Part shown: one piece after another, positions 45,046 to 55,921 of the stretch | Position numbering within the stretch: position 1 is the first letter of the stretch | Layout of the letters: each line of letters opens with the position of its first letter | Assembly: GCA_024707255.1 (NCBI GenBank) | Contig: JANQAC010000002.1 | Coordinates: 800,001-864,000, forward strand | Length of the DNA stretch: 64,000 nt | Reading direction: 5' to 3' | Origin: Asticcacaulis sp. | Lineage (GTDB): Bacteria > Pseudomonadota > Alphaproteobacteria > Caulobacterales > Caulobacteraceae | Translations under genes and position numbers: made by a program | The notes under the pieces: generated by a model | The model's input: only the letters and a program-made list of their open reading frames with translations | The model's database searches: none | What the model was told of the DNA's origin: nothing

Positions 45046-46584
45046 TTATGGTATCCCGAAGAGCCTGAAATCCGGCAGTTTGCCGCGCCGCTTGATCTCG
45101 TCGTCGGTGCCGATGCGGAAAACGGACGCATCCGAGCCATCGAACGCCTGCCATTTGGACAGGTCGGCGCCATTCGGATCGCCTGTCCGGGCGAAATTCG
45201 TCCAATAGGTAGCCAGCCGGTCGGCCAGTTGCCGGTCTTCAGCGCCCCACGGCCGCGGGTCTTTATCCAATTGGTCAAAGACGTACTGGATTTCCGCGCC
45301 ATGCCCGGCCTGGCAGCCATAGCCGCACGGCGTCGCGGGTTCGGTCGGCGAATGAACGAAGTAATAGAGATAAGGTTTTTGCTTCCCGCCCTTCGCTTGC
45401 AGGGAGGTCCAGTACCACATCCGCCAGCCCCACCAGTCGGTGGTCAACTGGTTGATCGCGGCATGGGCCTGTGTATCCGTTGTCCCCGGATAGGCGGCCA
45501 GCAGGGCATCGGAGGGCGCATGGCCGAGCAACTTCTCCACCAGCCCCTTGTAGTTGGCCGCGCTGAAATTGCCGGTGCCGAGGATTTCCGGCGCCAGGTC
45601 CATGCCTTCATCGGCATTCCAGCCGACCAGGATCGGCACATCGTTTTGCCGGTGGTGGCGATAAGTCGTGGTCATATCTTCGCGCAGCACATCTCCATCG
45701 ACGATAACGCGCGGCCCCCACGTCTGGCGGATCAGCGTATCGGCATCCATGCGGCGCAGATCGGCGATAGTGGCCGCGCCCTGCGCCTTCATGAAAGCGG
45801 CACCCTCGGCCTCCGCCGTTTTGCGATCGGCGCGGGCGTTCTCACTGGCGTCCAGCGGCACGCTGTAATTGCCGCTTTCGGCGATCGCGCGCTGGAACAG
45901 GCCCTTCGCGGCCGGTGACGCGATCAGCACGGCCACCGAATTGGCGCCGGCGGATTCGCCCATAATCGTGACGCGGTCCGGATCTCCGCCAAAGGACGCG
46001 ATATTGGCCTTCACCCATTGAAGCGCGGCGATCTGGTCCTCGATCCCCTGATTGCCGGACGCGTGGTCTGGCGATTCCGCGGAAAGTTCAGGCGTGGCCA
46101 GGAAACCAAACACGCCGAGGCGGTAATTGATCGTAACAACGATCACGCCCTTTTCCGTCAGGCGGGTGCCGTCATAGAGCGGTTGCGCGCCGGTGCCGCC
46201 GAAATAACCACCGCCATGTATCCACACGATGACCGGCAGGTTTTCGGCTTGCTTTTTTCTAGTATTTTGGGGCGCCCAGATATTGAGATAGAGGCAGTCC
46301 TCGCTCTGCGGGTTGCTGATCCAGGCTACGGTCTGGCGGCAGGCAGGTGAAAAGGCGCGGGTCTCTTTAACGCCCGACCACGGCACGACCGCCTGCGGCG
46401 GCCGCCAGCGCAGATCCCCGACCGGCGGGGCGGCGAAGGGTACGCCAAACCAGGTGCGCACTTCGCCATTATCCGTGCCCGATATCTGCCCGCCGGTTAC
46501 CGAAACCGGCGGGGTGGGCTCGGCCAATGCGGGTGCCGCGAGACAGGCGAGACCCAGACAGGCTAAGCTACTCAGGACCCGCAT
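45046..46584 (-). CDS. Type B carboxylesterase, exported
   Basis: 512-residue alpha/beta hydrolase. Signal MRVLSSLACLGLACLAAPALA; oxyanion motif WIHGGGYFGG; nucleophile Ser in MGESAGANSVA; Glu in WNADEGMDL and His near CQAGHGAEIQYVF complete the triad. SEDCLYLNIW is the family signature. The start at 46584 is fixed by AAGGAGGG; an upstream in-frame extension overlaps the GH31 stop. It follows the GH31 gene by 13 bp, so it may remove acetyl or feruloyl esters from the same oligosaccharides. Confidence 0.87.
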   Translation of the reverse strand: MRVLSSLACLGLACLAAPALAEPTPPVSVTGGQISGTDNGEVRTWFGVPFAAPPVGDLRWRPPQAVVPWSGVKETRAFSPACRQTVAWISNPQSEDCLYLNIWAPQNTRKKQAENLPVIVWIHGGGYFGGTGAQPLYDGTRLTEKGVIVVTINYRLGVFGFLATPELSAESPDHASGNQGIEDQIAALQWVKANIASFGGDPDRVTIMGESAGANSVAVLIASPAAKGLFQRAIAESGNYSVPLDASENARADRKTAEAEGAAFMKAQGAATIADLRRMDADTLIRQTWGPRVIVDGDVLREDMTTTYRHHRQNDVPILVGWNADEGMDLAPEILGTGNFSAANYKGLVEKLLGHAPSDALLAAYPGTTDTQAHAAINQLTTDWWGWRMWYWTSLQAKGGKQKPYLYYFVHSPTEPATPCGYGCQAGHGAEIQYVFDQLDKDPRPWGAEDRQLADRLATYWTNFARTGDPNGADLSKWQAFDGSDASVFRIGTDDEIKRRGKLPDFRLFGIP

Positions 46585-46597
46585 ATCTATACCCTCC

Positions 46598-48945
46598 TTA
46601 TTTTCCGATAATCTGCACCAGTGAGGGCGCCGATTTGGCGAATGGCTTGTCATTGCCGGTGGCCGTCAGGCTTTGCGTGGCATCGTTCCAGCGCAGGGTG
46701 GTGGTCGTTGCCCCCTTGCCCTTTTCGTAGTCATACGATGTGCCGTCATCGTCATAAAGCGTAAACTCCCCGTCCATGCCGGGATAGACTTTCAGCGCGG
46801 TGATCGACTGCTTCGTAGCGGTCGACTGGATATCGGAGCCGACGGGCACGATCGAGCCGGCCTTCACGAACACCGGGATCTGTCTTATGGGCGCGGCCAC
46901 CTTGACCCATTGGCCGCCAGTCATTTTTTCGTTGGTCCAGTAATTATACCAGTCGGCGCCGGCCGGCAGGTACACGTCCTTTTCCGTCTGCCCCTGTTTC
47001 GTCACCGGGGCCACCAGGAAGGCCGGACCGAACATGTATTGCGTGCCGATATCGGCGACGTTCGGATCGTTGGGGAAGTCCATCCACAAAGCACGCATGA
47101 AGGGGGCGCCGGTGTCGTAGGTCTGTTTGGCCGAAGAGTAGAGATACGGGATCAGCCGATAACGCAGGCGGTCGTAATCGGCCAGGATCGCCTCGGCCTC
47201 TTTCCCGAAAGCCCAGATTTCGGTGTGCTTGCGGTCGCCGTGCAGGCGCAGGGTCGGCAGGAAGGTGCCGTACTCGAACCAGCGGGTGAACAGTTCCGGG
47301 TAATCGTTATTCTGGCCGACCGTCTCGCGCGCATCCGACGGATCGAGCAGGGGCGTGCCGGTGAAGCTGGTGGTCTGCGGCAGCCATTGCCAGCCGCCGA
47401 TATCATTGCCCCAATACGCAATCCCCGATGCGGTCATGTTGAGGCCGGTTGGGATCTGGCGTTGCAGCGCTTCCCAGGTCGGGTTGATATCCGATGACCA
47501 GAACAACGCGCCGGTGCGCTGCGAACCCAAGTAAGCGGCACGCGACAGGATCAGCACGCGTTTGTTCGGCTTCCACTCGCGCATCCCCTGTGCCACGCCC
47601 TCGACGTGCAGCAGCGGGAAGACGTTATGGTAGCGGTCGCCGGAACCGATGGAGAAGAAGTTGCCGTCCGGCACCAGGTCCGGCTCAGTCTCGTCCAGCC
47701 ACGGATAATCGAAGCCGTGGCTGAGGATATTGTCGCGGGCGTGTTCCCAGAACCATTTGCGCGCGTCTGGGTTGGTGGCATCGATCAGGCCGCCGGTGCG
47801 ATCGGAGCGGAAGGGCAGGCCATCGACCGTCTTGCCGTCCTTGTCTTTAAGCAGGAAGCCCTTGTGGTCCAGTTCGTTGAAATAACGCCCGGCGGTCTCG
47901 TAGCGCGGCCAGATCGAGACGATCGACTGCATCCCCATATCGTGCAGTTGCTTGTTCATGGCGTCCGGATCGGGAAACTCGGCCGGATTGATGTCCATCT
48001 GGCCCATGCGCGTCCAGTAGAACCAGTCGAGCACCATGATATCGAGCGGATACTGCTTCTCGCGGTAGGTATTGGCGACGCGCAGGATTTCGCCCTGGCT
48101 GTCATAGCGCGCCTTGGACTGGATCAGGCCGAAAGCCGATTTCGGCGGGATCGGCGTCTTGCCTCGTCAGGCGGGCATAGCCCGAGTAAATCTCTTCCGG
48201 CGTCGAACCGGTAATGACGAAGAAGGACACGCGTTCGCCGACCTTGGACTGGAAGCCGAGTCGGCCATTTATGCCGCCGACAAAACGGGTAGCCGACGGG
48301 TTGTCCCAGACGATGCCGTAGCCTTTGGAGGAGACCATGAAGGGGACGCAGACCTGCTCGCCGGCGGGAGCGTCATACCAGTGGGCGCAGTCGATCACAC
48401 GGCCGCGCAGGTCGAGATCGCTCATCGATTCCTCGGTTCTGGCCCATGCCGTAATAGTGCTCGCCGTCCGGTGCGGCAAAGGCGGCGCCGACCTGGTAGG
48501 TCTGTTCGCCATTGACCTCATGCGGCGACATTTCCCAGCTATTCATGGAAAGAACGGTTTCGCCCTTGGCATTCTGGATTTGCAAGGCCACCGGGGCCAG
48601 CGACGGCGCGAAATACTTCTCGCCCTGGCTCGGCACATGCGGCGCCGGTGCGGCATTGACATGCAGGGTCAGGCCATTAGATGCAAAGGTGTCGCCATTG
48701 GCGTCGTTGCTTTGCTTAAAGGCACCGTTATCGGCGTGATCGGCCAGGATGCCGTAGCCGGGGGCCTTCAAAACCTCGGCCTTATCCACGGCAATGGTGA
48801 CGTGGACGATGTTCGGGCCGTAGGCTTCGACCGAGACGTAAGCGCCATTGCGGTCCAGCGTGGAAATCGGGGCGGCGGATACCGCCGTGGCCAGTGCCAG
48901 GGCCGAGGCCACGCCGAAAAGGGCGGATTTTAAAAGGTGACGCAT
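46598..48945 (-). pseudogene. GH31 alpha-xylosidase/alpha-glucosidase, exported, two frameshifts
   Basis: Retaining alpha-glycosidase. Signal MRHLLKSALFGVASALALATAVSA; N-terminal beta-sandwich to HYYGMGQN; then DLRGRVIDCAHWYD; then IMVLDWFYWTRMGQMDINPAEF, the nucleophile motif YPWLDETEPDL and acid/base region GTPLLDPSDARE, with C-terminal LYDDDGTSYDYEKG. Two single-base extras disrupt the frame: near 48434-48436 (after GMGQN) and T48164, whose removal gives LTGKTPIPPKSAFGLIQSKA. Repaired length about 781 residues. MDINP and the DETEP nucleophile region favour the alpha-xylosidase side of GH31. GGGAGAAG precedes the ATG. Confidence 0.82.
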
Positions 48946-49124
48946 GATCTTCTCCCAATCGTCCGAACGTTTCTGACAACGTTATCATTTGCGTCACGGC
49001 TAAGCTTTGCGCACGCTTTCGTCAAGCCCAATGGTCATACAAAAAGAGGGGCATGAAAACCGGAACAGCAAGTTTTCACCGGCTAAACCGCCGCCCGTAG
49101 ACTTGAGGCTTTACAGGAGCCCTC

Positions 49125-49730
49125 ATGCCTATAGACCGCAAAGCCTTTTTCGACCGCGTCCGCGCCACGCTGTTTGCCGGTAAGCTGCTGCCCGGACGCG
49201 TGGACGGGTTGACCTATCTGCTCGATCAATGGGAGACGCGCCATTCGGGTGAGGATATCCGCTGTCTGGCCTATGCCCTGGCGACCGCGTACCACGAAAC
49301 CGGCTTTACCATGCAGCCGGTGACCGAGCGGGGCGGGACGGTTTACCTGACCTATATGTACGATCCGCAGAGCCCCAATCCGAAGCGCGCGGCAATGGCG
49401 TTAGCGAACGGCAACCTCCATCCCGGCGATGGCATCAAATATTGCGGGCGCGGCTACGTACAACTGACTTGGGCCAATAATTACCGGCGCATCGGCGGTC
49501 TGATCGGCATAGACCTGCTCAGCTATCCCGAACGGGCACTGGAGCCGGAGATTGCCGCGCGTATCCTGTATGAAGGCATGATCGGTGGCTGGTTTAGTGG
49601 GGTAGGTCTGGGGCGTTATCTCAGCAACCGGACCGCCGACTGGAAAAATGCCCGCCGGATCATCAACGGCCTCGACTGCGCCGACCGGATCGCCGGCTAT
49701 GCAAAGGCGTTTCATTTGGCGCTGATATAA
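49125..49730 (+). CDS. GH19-like lysozyme/chitinase (endolysin type)
   Basis: 201-residue predicted muramidase/chitinase fold enzyme without signal peptide. Catalytic Glu in ATAYHETGFTMQPV; substrate-groove motif IKYCGRGYVQLTWANNYRRIG, as in phage and phage-derived endolysins. No holin, spanin or other phage gene adjoins it, so it is probably a domesticated lysin or a stray phage remnant. A strong terminator follows. Function in the cell unknown. Confidence 0.8.
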   Translation: MPIDRKAFFDRVRATLFAGKLLPGRVDGLTYLLDQWETRHSGEDIRCLAYALATAYHETGFTMQPVTERGGTVYLTYMYDPQSPNPKRAAMALANGNLHPGDGIKYCGRGYVQLTWANNYRRIGGLIGIDLLSYPERALEPEIAARILYEGMIGGWFSGVGLGRYLSNRTADWKNARRIINGLDCADRIAGYAKAFHLALI

Positions 49731-49732
49731 AA

Positions 49733-49765
49733 GAAAGCCCGGTCAGCGAACTGACCGGGCTTTCT
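49733..49765. terminator. Bidirectional terminator
   Basis: Perfect stem GAAAGCCCGGTCAG / CTGACCGGGCTTTC with tetraloop CGAA, between the convergent lysin and chemoreceptor genes. Confidence 0.9.
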
Positions 49766-49779
49766 CATATGTTCAAAGC

Positions 49780-51454
49780 TTAAGCCGCGCGCAGACGACC
49801 GACAAAGGCCATGACCTCGTGCTGGAGGTCTTCCGAGCGGGTTTCAAGATCGGACGACAGGCCGAGCAGCGATTGCGCGGCTTCACCTGTCTGCTGAGCG
49901 GCATCGCCAACCCCCGCCATATGGCCGGTGACTTCACGGGTGCCGTCGGCGGCGCGGTTAGTGTTGCTGGCGATTTCCTGCGTGGCATAGCCCTGCTGCT
50001 CGACCGAGGCGGCAATCGCCGTGGTCAAACCGCCGATCTGCTCGATGGTACGCACAATCGTATCGATGCTGGAAACCGTCTCGCTGGTCGCCGACTGGAT
50101 CTCGCCGATCTTGCTGCGGATTTCATCGGTCGCCTTGGCGGTCTGCTGGGCCAGTTGCTTGACCTCGGAGGCGACAACCGCGAAGCCCTTGCCGGCGTCA
50201 CCCGCACGGGCGGATTCGATGGTGGCGTTAAGCGCCGAGGAGGTTGGTCTGGGCGGCGATGGCCTGGATAAGATTGATGACCTCGCCGATCTGCTGGGCG
50301 GCCGTGCTGAGGGTCTGGATGGCGGCCTCCGTCTTGGCGGCTTCCTCGACGGCGGTGCGGGTGACCTGCGAGGTGCGGGTCACCTGCTCGTTGATCTCAT
50401 TGACGCTGGCCGACAGTTCTTCGGTGGCGGCGGCGACGCTCTGGACATTGTTGGCGGCGTCGACGGCGGCGGTATTGACCGACTCGACCCGCGCGGCGGC
50501 ATCATCAGCGGCATGGGTCAGGCTTTTGGCCGAGTCGGCGACGGTGCGCGAAGAGGCGGCGAAGCGGCGGGCCAGTTCGCCCATGCTCTGCTCGAATTCG
50601 CTGGCGATGCGGTTACGTTCCTCGCGCATGTTCTCGGCGATGCGCATTTCCTCTTCCTGCTGATGCGCCTTCAGGGTTTCGCCTTCCGCGGCCCGGTCAC
50701 GCAGGGTGCGGATCGAGCGCCACAGCGAGGAAATCTCGTCGCGGCCCTTGGCTTCCGGCACGGCGGTATCGTAGGCGCCTTCGGAAATACGCATGACGCT
50801 TTCGGTAACGTGGTGCAGAGGGCGGGAAATCGACTTGATAGCGACCCACAGAGAAGCGGCGACCAGAAGGAGGGTGCCCGTTGCGGCCATCAGCAGGAAC
50901 TGCCAGACGCGGGTCTGCTTGTACTTGGCCATATCGGCCTTGGAAGCCGTCACATCGCTCTTGATGTGCTTGACCATGGCGTCGATCGTCGCCTGGAAGG
51001 CCTTGCGGTTTTCGCGGTTGGCATCGTTATTGCCGAGCGCGCTGGCATCGGCCGGCGTGGCCTCACGCCCCAGGCGCGCCAGTTCGCGGCGCAGGGTGAT
51101 GAATTCGTTGGCCTTGGCTTCCACCGCGGCGAATTCCGGCAGTTCACCCGCCTTCATGCCCGCTTTCCAGGACTTCATCAGGCTGTCGATATCGTCCAGT
51201 TGCTTGTCGACCCCATCGGCGAATTTGGAGGCTTCGGCGGTATCCTTCGACATGTAGACGCCGCGCGAATCCATGACCACGCCGGTGACCAGGCGGTTGA
51301 GGTGCTCGCCATTATAGGCGTTGTCCTGCGCCCGGTCGGCACTTTGCAGCATGTGGTTGTAATCATTGATCGTCATCAGCCCGAGGCCGGTAATGGCCGC
51401 CGCCATGAGGGCGAAGCAGGCAACGAGGGCAAGGATGCGCGCCTTGATGGTCAT
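49780..51454 (-). pseudogene. Methyl-accepting chemotaxis protein, one frameshift
   Basis: Inner-membrane chemoreceptor. First span MTIKARILALVACFALMAAA; periplasmic four-helix-bundle sensor (about 35-190); second span LLMAATGTLLLVAASLWVAI; HAMP; signalling domain with methylation helices. The frame stops early at an extra base near 50237: [16 protein letters not shown] becomes [20 protein letters not shown] and continues to VGRLRAA when corrected. Repaired length about 558 residues. The tip EARAGD/GFAVVA region then matches all MCPs. The start at 51454 has GGAG upstream. Ligand unknown. Confidence 0.85.
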
Positions 51455-51466
51455 GTGGTACTCCAA

Positions 51467-51704
51467 TACTCATCCATCTGAATCATAAAGGAGTTTTACC
51501 CCGACTCTGGTTAATGGACTCTAACCGTCGCTTTTGAGGATTGTCTCGCCGTTGCGAAAAATGGCTATCCTAAGGTGTGCAAGCCTTTGCGGTCTTCCCT
51601 AAGGTCAACCGCCGTCAATAATTCCCGGCAAAGAACGCATTCGTCTCTTGTCAAAGGCTACAAAGCTTCGCACAAAGACGCACTGAATTTAAGGAGTCCC
51701 GACT
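51467..51704. promoter_or_regulatory. Divergent region between the chemoreceptor and frmA
   Basis: 238 bp holding both promoters. The frmA ribosome site AAGGAG lies eight bases before its ATG. No operator could be recognised, and no FrmR gene is adjacent. Confidence 0.5.
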
Positions 51705-52814
<1,110 letters not shown>

Positions 52815-52817
52815 ACC

Positions 52818-52892
52818 TTCCCCTCTCCCCATGAAAATGGGGAGAGGACGAGAGCCGAGCATAGCGAAGGCGATCGGGTGAGGGGCTTTTTT
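52818..52892. repeat. Intergenic repeat CCCCTCTCCCC family, copy 1
   Basis: Short hairpin CTCTCCCC/GGGGAGAG followed by GACGAGAGCCGAG, GCGAAGGCGATCGGGTGAGG and GGCTTTTTT. Copies with the same order of parts occur at 56519 and, inverted, at 56604. It sits just after the frmA stop and may double as terminator. Confidence 0.8.
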
Positions 52893-53015
52893 ACGCCTCC
52901 GCCGCTCTTTACCGAAATTTGCCTTTCCGTGCGCGTAAATCAAACTGAAAAGCGACCCGGCCGGTCTTAGATACTGCCCATATCTCAGACCGTTCCACAT
53001 CACAGGGGCCAAGGA

Positions 53016-53867
53016 ATGTTTTCAGTGGAATTTGTCTCCCAGCATCGCGTCTATGACGGCATTCTCTATTTCATCCGTCATGACAGCGCCGCCACGCAAT
53101 CGAGCATGAGCGCCAGTGTCTTCGTGCCGGACGTGGCGGAAAAGCGCACCGACGCCCCGTTCCCGGCGCTCTACTGGCTGTCGGGTCTGACCTGCACCGC
53201 CAATAACTTCACCGAAAAGGCCGGCGCCTATCGCAAGGCGTCCGAACTGGGCCTGATCATTGTCGCGCCCGACACCAGCCCGCGCGGCACCGCCGCCGAT
53301 GATGAAGCGCACGATCTGGGGCAGGGCGCCGGCTTCTATGTCGACGCCACCCAAGTCCCCTGGAAGCCCAACTTTCAGATGGAAACCTATATCACGCAGG
53401 ACCTGATCGCCGCCATCAAGGCCAATTTCCCGGCCGATCCGAAGCGACGCGGCATACTGGGCCATTCGATGGGCGGACATGGCGCGCTCACATTGGCGAT
53501 GAACCATCCGCATCTCTATAAATCGGTCTCGGCCTTTGCCCCGATCTCATCACCCAGCCGCGCCCCGTGGGGCCAGAAGGCCTTCGCCGCCTATCTCGGC
53601 AATGACCACGATGCCTGGGAGCGCCACGACGCCGCTATCCTGATGGCCAAGGGCATGGCCGCACCGTTTGATGATATTCTCGTCGATCAGGGCCTAAGCG
53701 ATCCCTTCCTTGAAAATCAACTGATGCCCGACCTGCTCGAACAGGCCGCCGCCACCGCCGGCCAGAAACTGACCATGCGCTATCATGAAGGTTACGATCA
53801 CAGCTATTACTTCATCCAGAGCTTTATCGACGACCATATAGCCTTTCACGGCGCGCGGCTGCGGTGA
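53016..53867 (+). CDS. fghA: S-formylglutathione hydrolase
   Basis: 283-residue serine esterase releasing formate and glutathione. YWLSGLTCTANNFTEKAG, nucleophile Ser in LGHSMGGHGALTLA, DQGLSDPFLENQL with the Asp and EGYDHSYYFIQSF with the His. Esterase D-like throughout. Second gene of the formaldehyde detoxification pair, 200 bp after frmA with a repeat between them. Confidence 0.95.
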   Translation: MFSVEFVSQHRVYDGILYFIRHDSAATQSSMSASVFVPDVAEKRTDAPFPALYWLSGLTCTANNFTEKAGAYRKASELGLIIVAPDTSPRGTAADDEAHDLGQGAGFYVDATQVPWKPNFQMETYITQDLIAAIKANFPADPKRRGILGHSMGGHGALTLAMNHPHLYKSVSAFAPISSPSRAPWGQKAFAAYLGNDHDAWERHDAAILMAKGMAAPFDDILVDQGLSDPFLENQLMPDLLEQAAATAGQKLTMRYHEGYDHSYYFIQSFIDDHIAFHGARLR

Positions 53868-53918
53868 TCTCATTATGGTGTGAGTAAAATTCGGAACTGA
53901 TTATCCTCTCGCCTTGAT

Positions 53919-54030
53919 TATACCTCCCCGACTTGTCGGGGAGGCCCGGTGAGCGATGGCGAGATATAGTCTAGGCAAGCGTAAGACGACGACGCGAAGC
54001 GGCTAGATGTGTTGGTGGGGTATCTGACTT
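53919..54030. repeat. Intergenic repeat, CCTCCCCGG family, copy 2
   Basis: Head TATACCTCCCCGACTTGTCG and tail GTGTTGGTGGGGTATCT match the copy at 12607-12690; the middle differs. It marks the left boundary of the restriction-modification insert. Confidence 0.7.
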
Positions 54031-54208
54031 TCTTTGGTTGCAATTACGCAATTGATATCGTGTCACCCGAATTCCTCAGACAGCGCATTTTGAAGGCACG
54101 GAGTGTCTAGCAATCTAGGGGCGCCTCAGGGAGCCTGTTTTCTTGGGGTTGCAACGGTTCCAGCAGGAGAGAATCGGGCTATTGCGGCAGGTGTACAGGG
54201 GATGCCGA

Positions 54209-54817
54209 ATGCCATTAGCTGTTCTTGATAAAAAACACTTCAATCAAAAAGCTCAACTACCCTTTGGTGTGAACGTCACTCACATTATGCAGGCAATGGA
54301 CGAGTTTCTTGATTTCGTTGGCTTCCTAAACGATCAGCTAGAGACAAGAGAGATAAAGCCACTGGAGACCATGCTAATGCCTGCTAATTTCAGCAGCATC
54401 GTTGGCGAGTTCATGTCCAGCACGATACCCAAGTTTTGTCCGTCGATAGTAAAGAATGCCTATCATAATGGGCACCCCGATCTTGTACCAGCAGGCATGT
54501 TTCCAAAGAATATGTGCCAGCATGGCATCGAGGGTATCGAAATCAAAGGCAGTAGGTACCTCTCCGGTTGGCAAGGTCACAATGCCGAGGAGTGCTTTCT
54601 TATGGTCTTCTGCTATGAGTCAGGACGGCCGACCGATGAAGCCAAAGGCATCGCCCCCAAACCATTTCGATTCTTGAAGGTGTGTGCAGCGCAGTTGGAG
54701 GAAAGCGACTGGCAATTTGCCGGGCGGTCTGAGACTAGCCGACGCACCATCACCGCGACCGTTAGACCGAGCGGTTACGCCAAGATGATGTCGAACTGGA
54801 TTTACCAGGCACCTTAG
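54209..54817 (+). CDS. Probable type II restriction endonuclease, PD-(D/E)XK fold
   Basis: 202 residues with no family I can name. A nuclease-like motif set is visible: Glu67 in SIVGEFMS, Asp91 in NGHPDLVPAG, and Glu111-x-Lys113 in GIEGIEIKGS, the order and spacing of PD-(D/E)XK enzymes. The role follows mainly from the partner: it converges on a DNA methyltransferase gene, sharing the four bases TTAG for both stops. The start at 54209 is chosen because AGGGG stands about eight bases before it; a longer frame begins at 54143. The codon usage and base composition are visibly more AT-rich than the flanks, suggesting transfer. Recognition site unknown. Confidence 0.72.
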   Translation: MPLAVLDKKHFNQKAQLPFGVNVTHIMQAMDEFLDFVGFLNDQLETREIKPLETMLMPANFSSIVGEFMSSTIPKFCPSIVKNAYHNGHPDLVPAGMFPKNMCQHGIEGIEIKGSRYLSGWQGHNAEECFLMVFCYESGRPTDEAKGIAPKPFRFLKVCAAQLEESDWQFAGRSETSRRTITATVRPSGYAKMMSNWIYQAP

Positions 54818-55734
54818 ACTCTAAGACGCGCCAGTTTTGGAATGCCCGCTTGGGCAATATCAAAGTATTGCTTATCGCGTTCGACGCCGATGCTTTGATA
54901 GCCCACCGAGAGGGCGGCCGCTATGGTCGAACCACCACCCATGAATGGATCAAGTACCACGCCAGTGCCAAGCGGCAAAGACGCGCGCACCAACTGACGC
55001 ATAAGCGCTTGTGGTTTGAGGGAAGGGTGGTTGGAGAGGCTGCGCTCTTCAGAACGGGTCGGAGCCGACTTGATTACATCACCGAAAGGCAGGTCGTGCG
55101 AGATACGACGCAAACCACCAGTACCCCATTTGCGAAGATTTTCATGCACCCTGCCTTCACAAGGCTTGCGGAAAAGTCCCCAGGGCTCCCACTGCGACTT
55201 GGGCATTACCGATACATCAGGGAAGTCCTTTTCGGCCCCCTTTGGACGGTCGCCGCCCCGTAGAGTTTGCACTAGGCGAATAATCTCCCCACGCTTCTCA
55301 AATCCCGCCTCTACTAGAGGCATGAAGAGAACGTGAGACAAAAGCGGGTTTGCCGCTACGATGATATGTCCACCCGGCACCAAGATATGGCGGGCCGCTC
55401 CGGCGAAGTCTGCGAAAAATTCCCTTAATTGGCGCTGGTCTGTTTCGGTTAGAACGGTGAAGCGAGGTAGAGGGGCACGTTGGGCGCCCCCAAGCGTCGG
55501 GGGAATACGCCACACACCGCCTTTGTTCCCGTTACGCAGCTTTGTCGTCTCTTTATCCGTATATTCTTTCAGTCCGTAGGGCGGGTCTGTGACAATGGCG
55601 TGGACCGAGTTCGCAGGCTGCGACCTCATCCATTCAAGTGAGTTTGCGCGCACGAGATTATACACGCCGCTAACGGCGGGGACCTCCTCACCGCTTTCGC
55701 GGTCGAAGGCAAATTCCTCTTGTGCGTCGTACAC
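54814..55734 (-). CDS. Type II DNA methyltransferase, beta class (N6-A or N4-C)
   Basis: 306-residue site-specific methyltransferase protecting host DNA. Catalytic motif IV DPPY at residues 50-53 (IVTDPPYGLKEY) precedes the AdoMet motif I VLDPFMGGGSTIAAAL at about 260-275; this circular order defines the beta class, and DPPY favours N6-adenine. A central variable region (about 90-230) would be the target-recognition part. GTG start at 55734 with AGAGGG upstream. No controller (C) gene is seen between or beside the pair. Confidence 0.87.
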   Translation of the reverse strand: MYDAQEEFAFDRESGEEVPAVSGVYNLVRANSLEWMRSQPANSVHAIVTDPPYGLKEYTDKETTKLRNGNKGGVWRIPPTLGGAQRAPLPRFTVLTETDQRQLREFFADFAGAARHILVPGGHIIVAANPLLSHVLFMPLVEAGFEKRGEIIRLVQTLRGGDRPKGAEKDFPDVSVMPKSQWEPWGLFRKPCEGRVHENLRKWGTGGLRRISHDLPFGDVIKSAPTRSEERSLSNHPSLKPQALMRQLVRASLPLGTGVVLDPFMGGGSTIAAALSVGYQSIGVERDKQYFDIAQAGIPKLARLRV

Positions 55735-55921
55735 TTCGCGTCCCTCTGATGATGGTGAACGATACGACTGACGCGATTCCGGCGCAAGAACAATTCAGAA
55801 ACTCTTGCGCTGTGCACATGCAGCGCCGGTATTACGGTGACATGATATCAAATGTGTGATTTGCTACAGCCAGATTACCCAAATCTATTCCCCTGCCAAA
55901 TTCCTGCTGCATCCTATTCGG
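55735..55921. other. Short AT-richer gene-free stretch right of the methyltransferase
   Basis: 187 bp with the methyltransferase promoter on one side and that of the hypothetical gene on the other. No direct repeat matching the left boundary of the insert could be seen by eye. Confidence 0.4.

Noticed and set aside
50021-51481. 486-codon plus-strand open frame opposite the first chemoreceptor
   Set aside because: Gly/Val/Asp-rich shadow of the MCP coding strand, no family likeness or ribosome site; the minus-strand reading is a clear MCP.
54018-54208. Attachment site or tRNA fragment at the left edge of the restriction-modification pair
   Set aside because: No tRNA-like sequence and no matching direct repeat at 55735-55921 could be found by eye.
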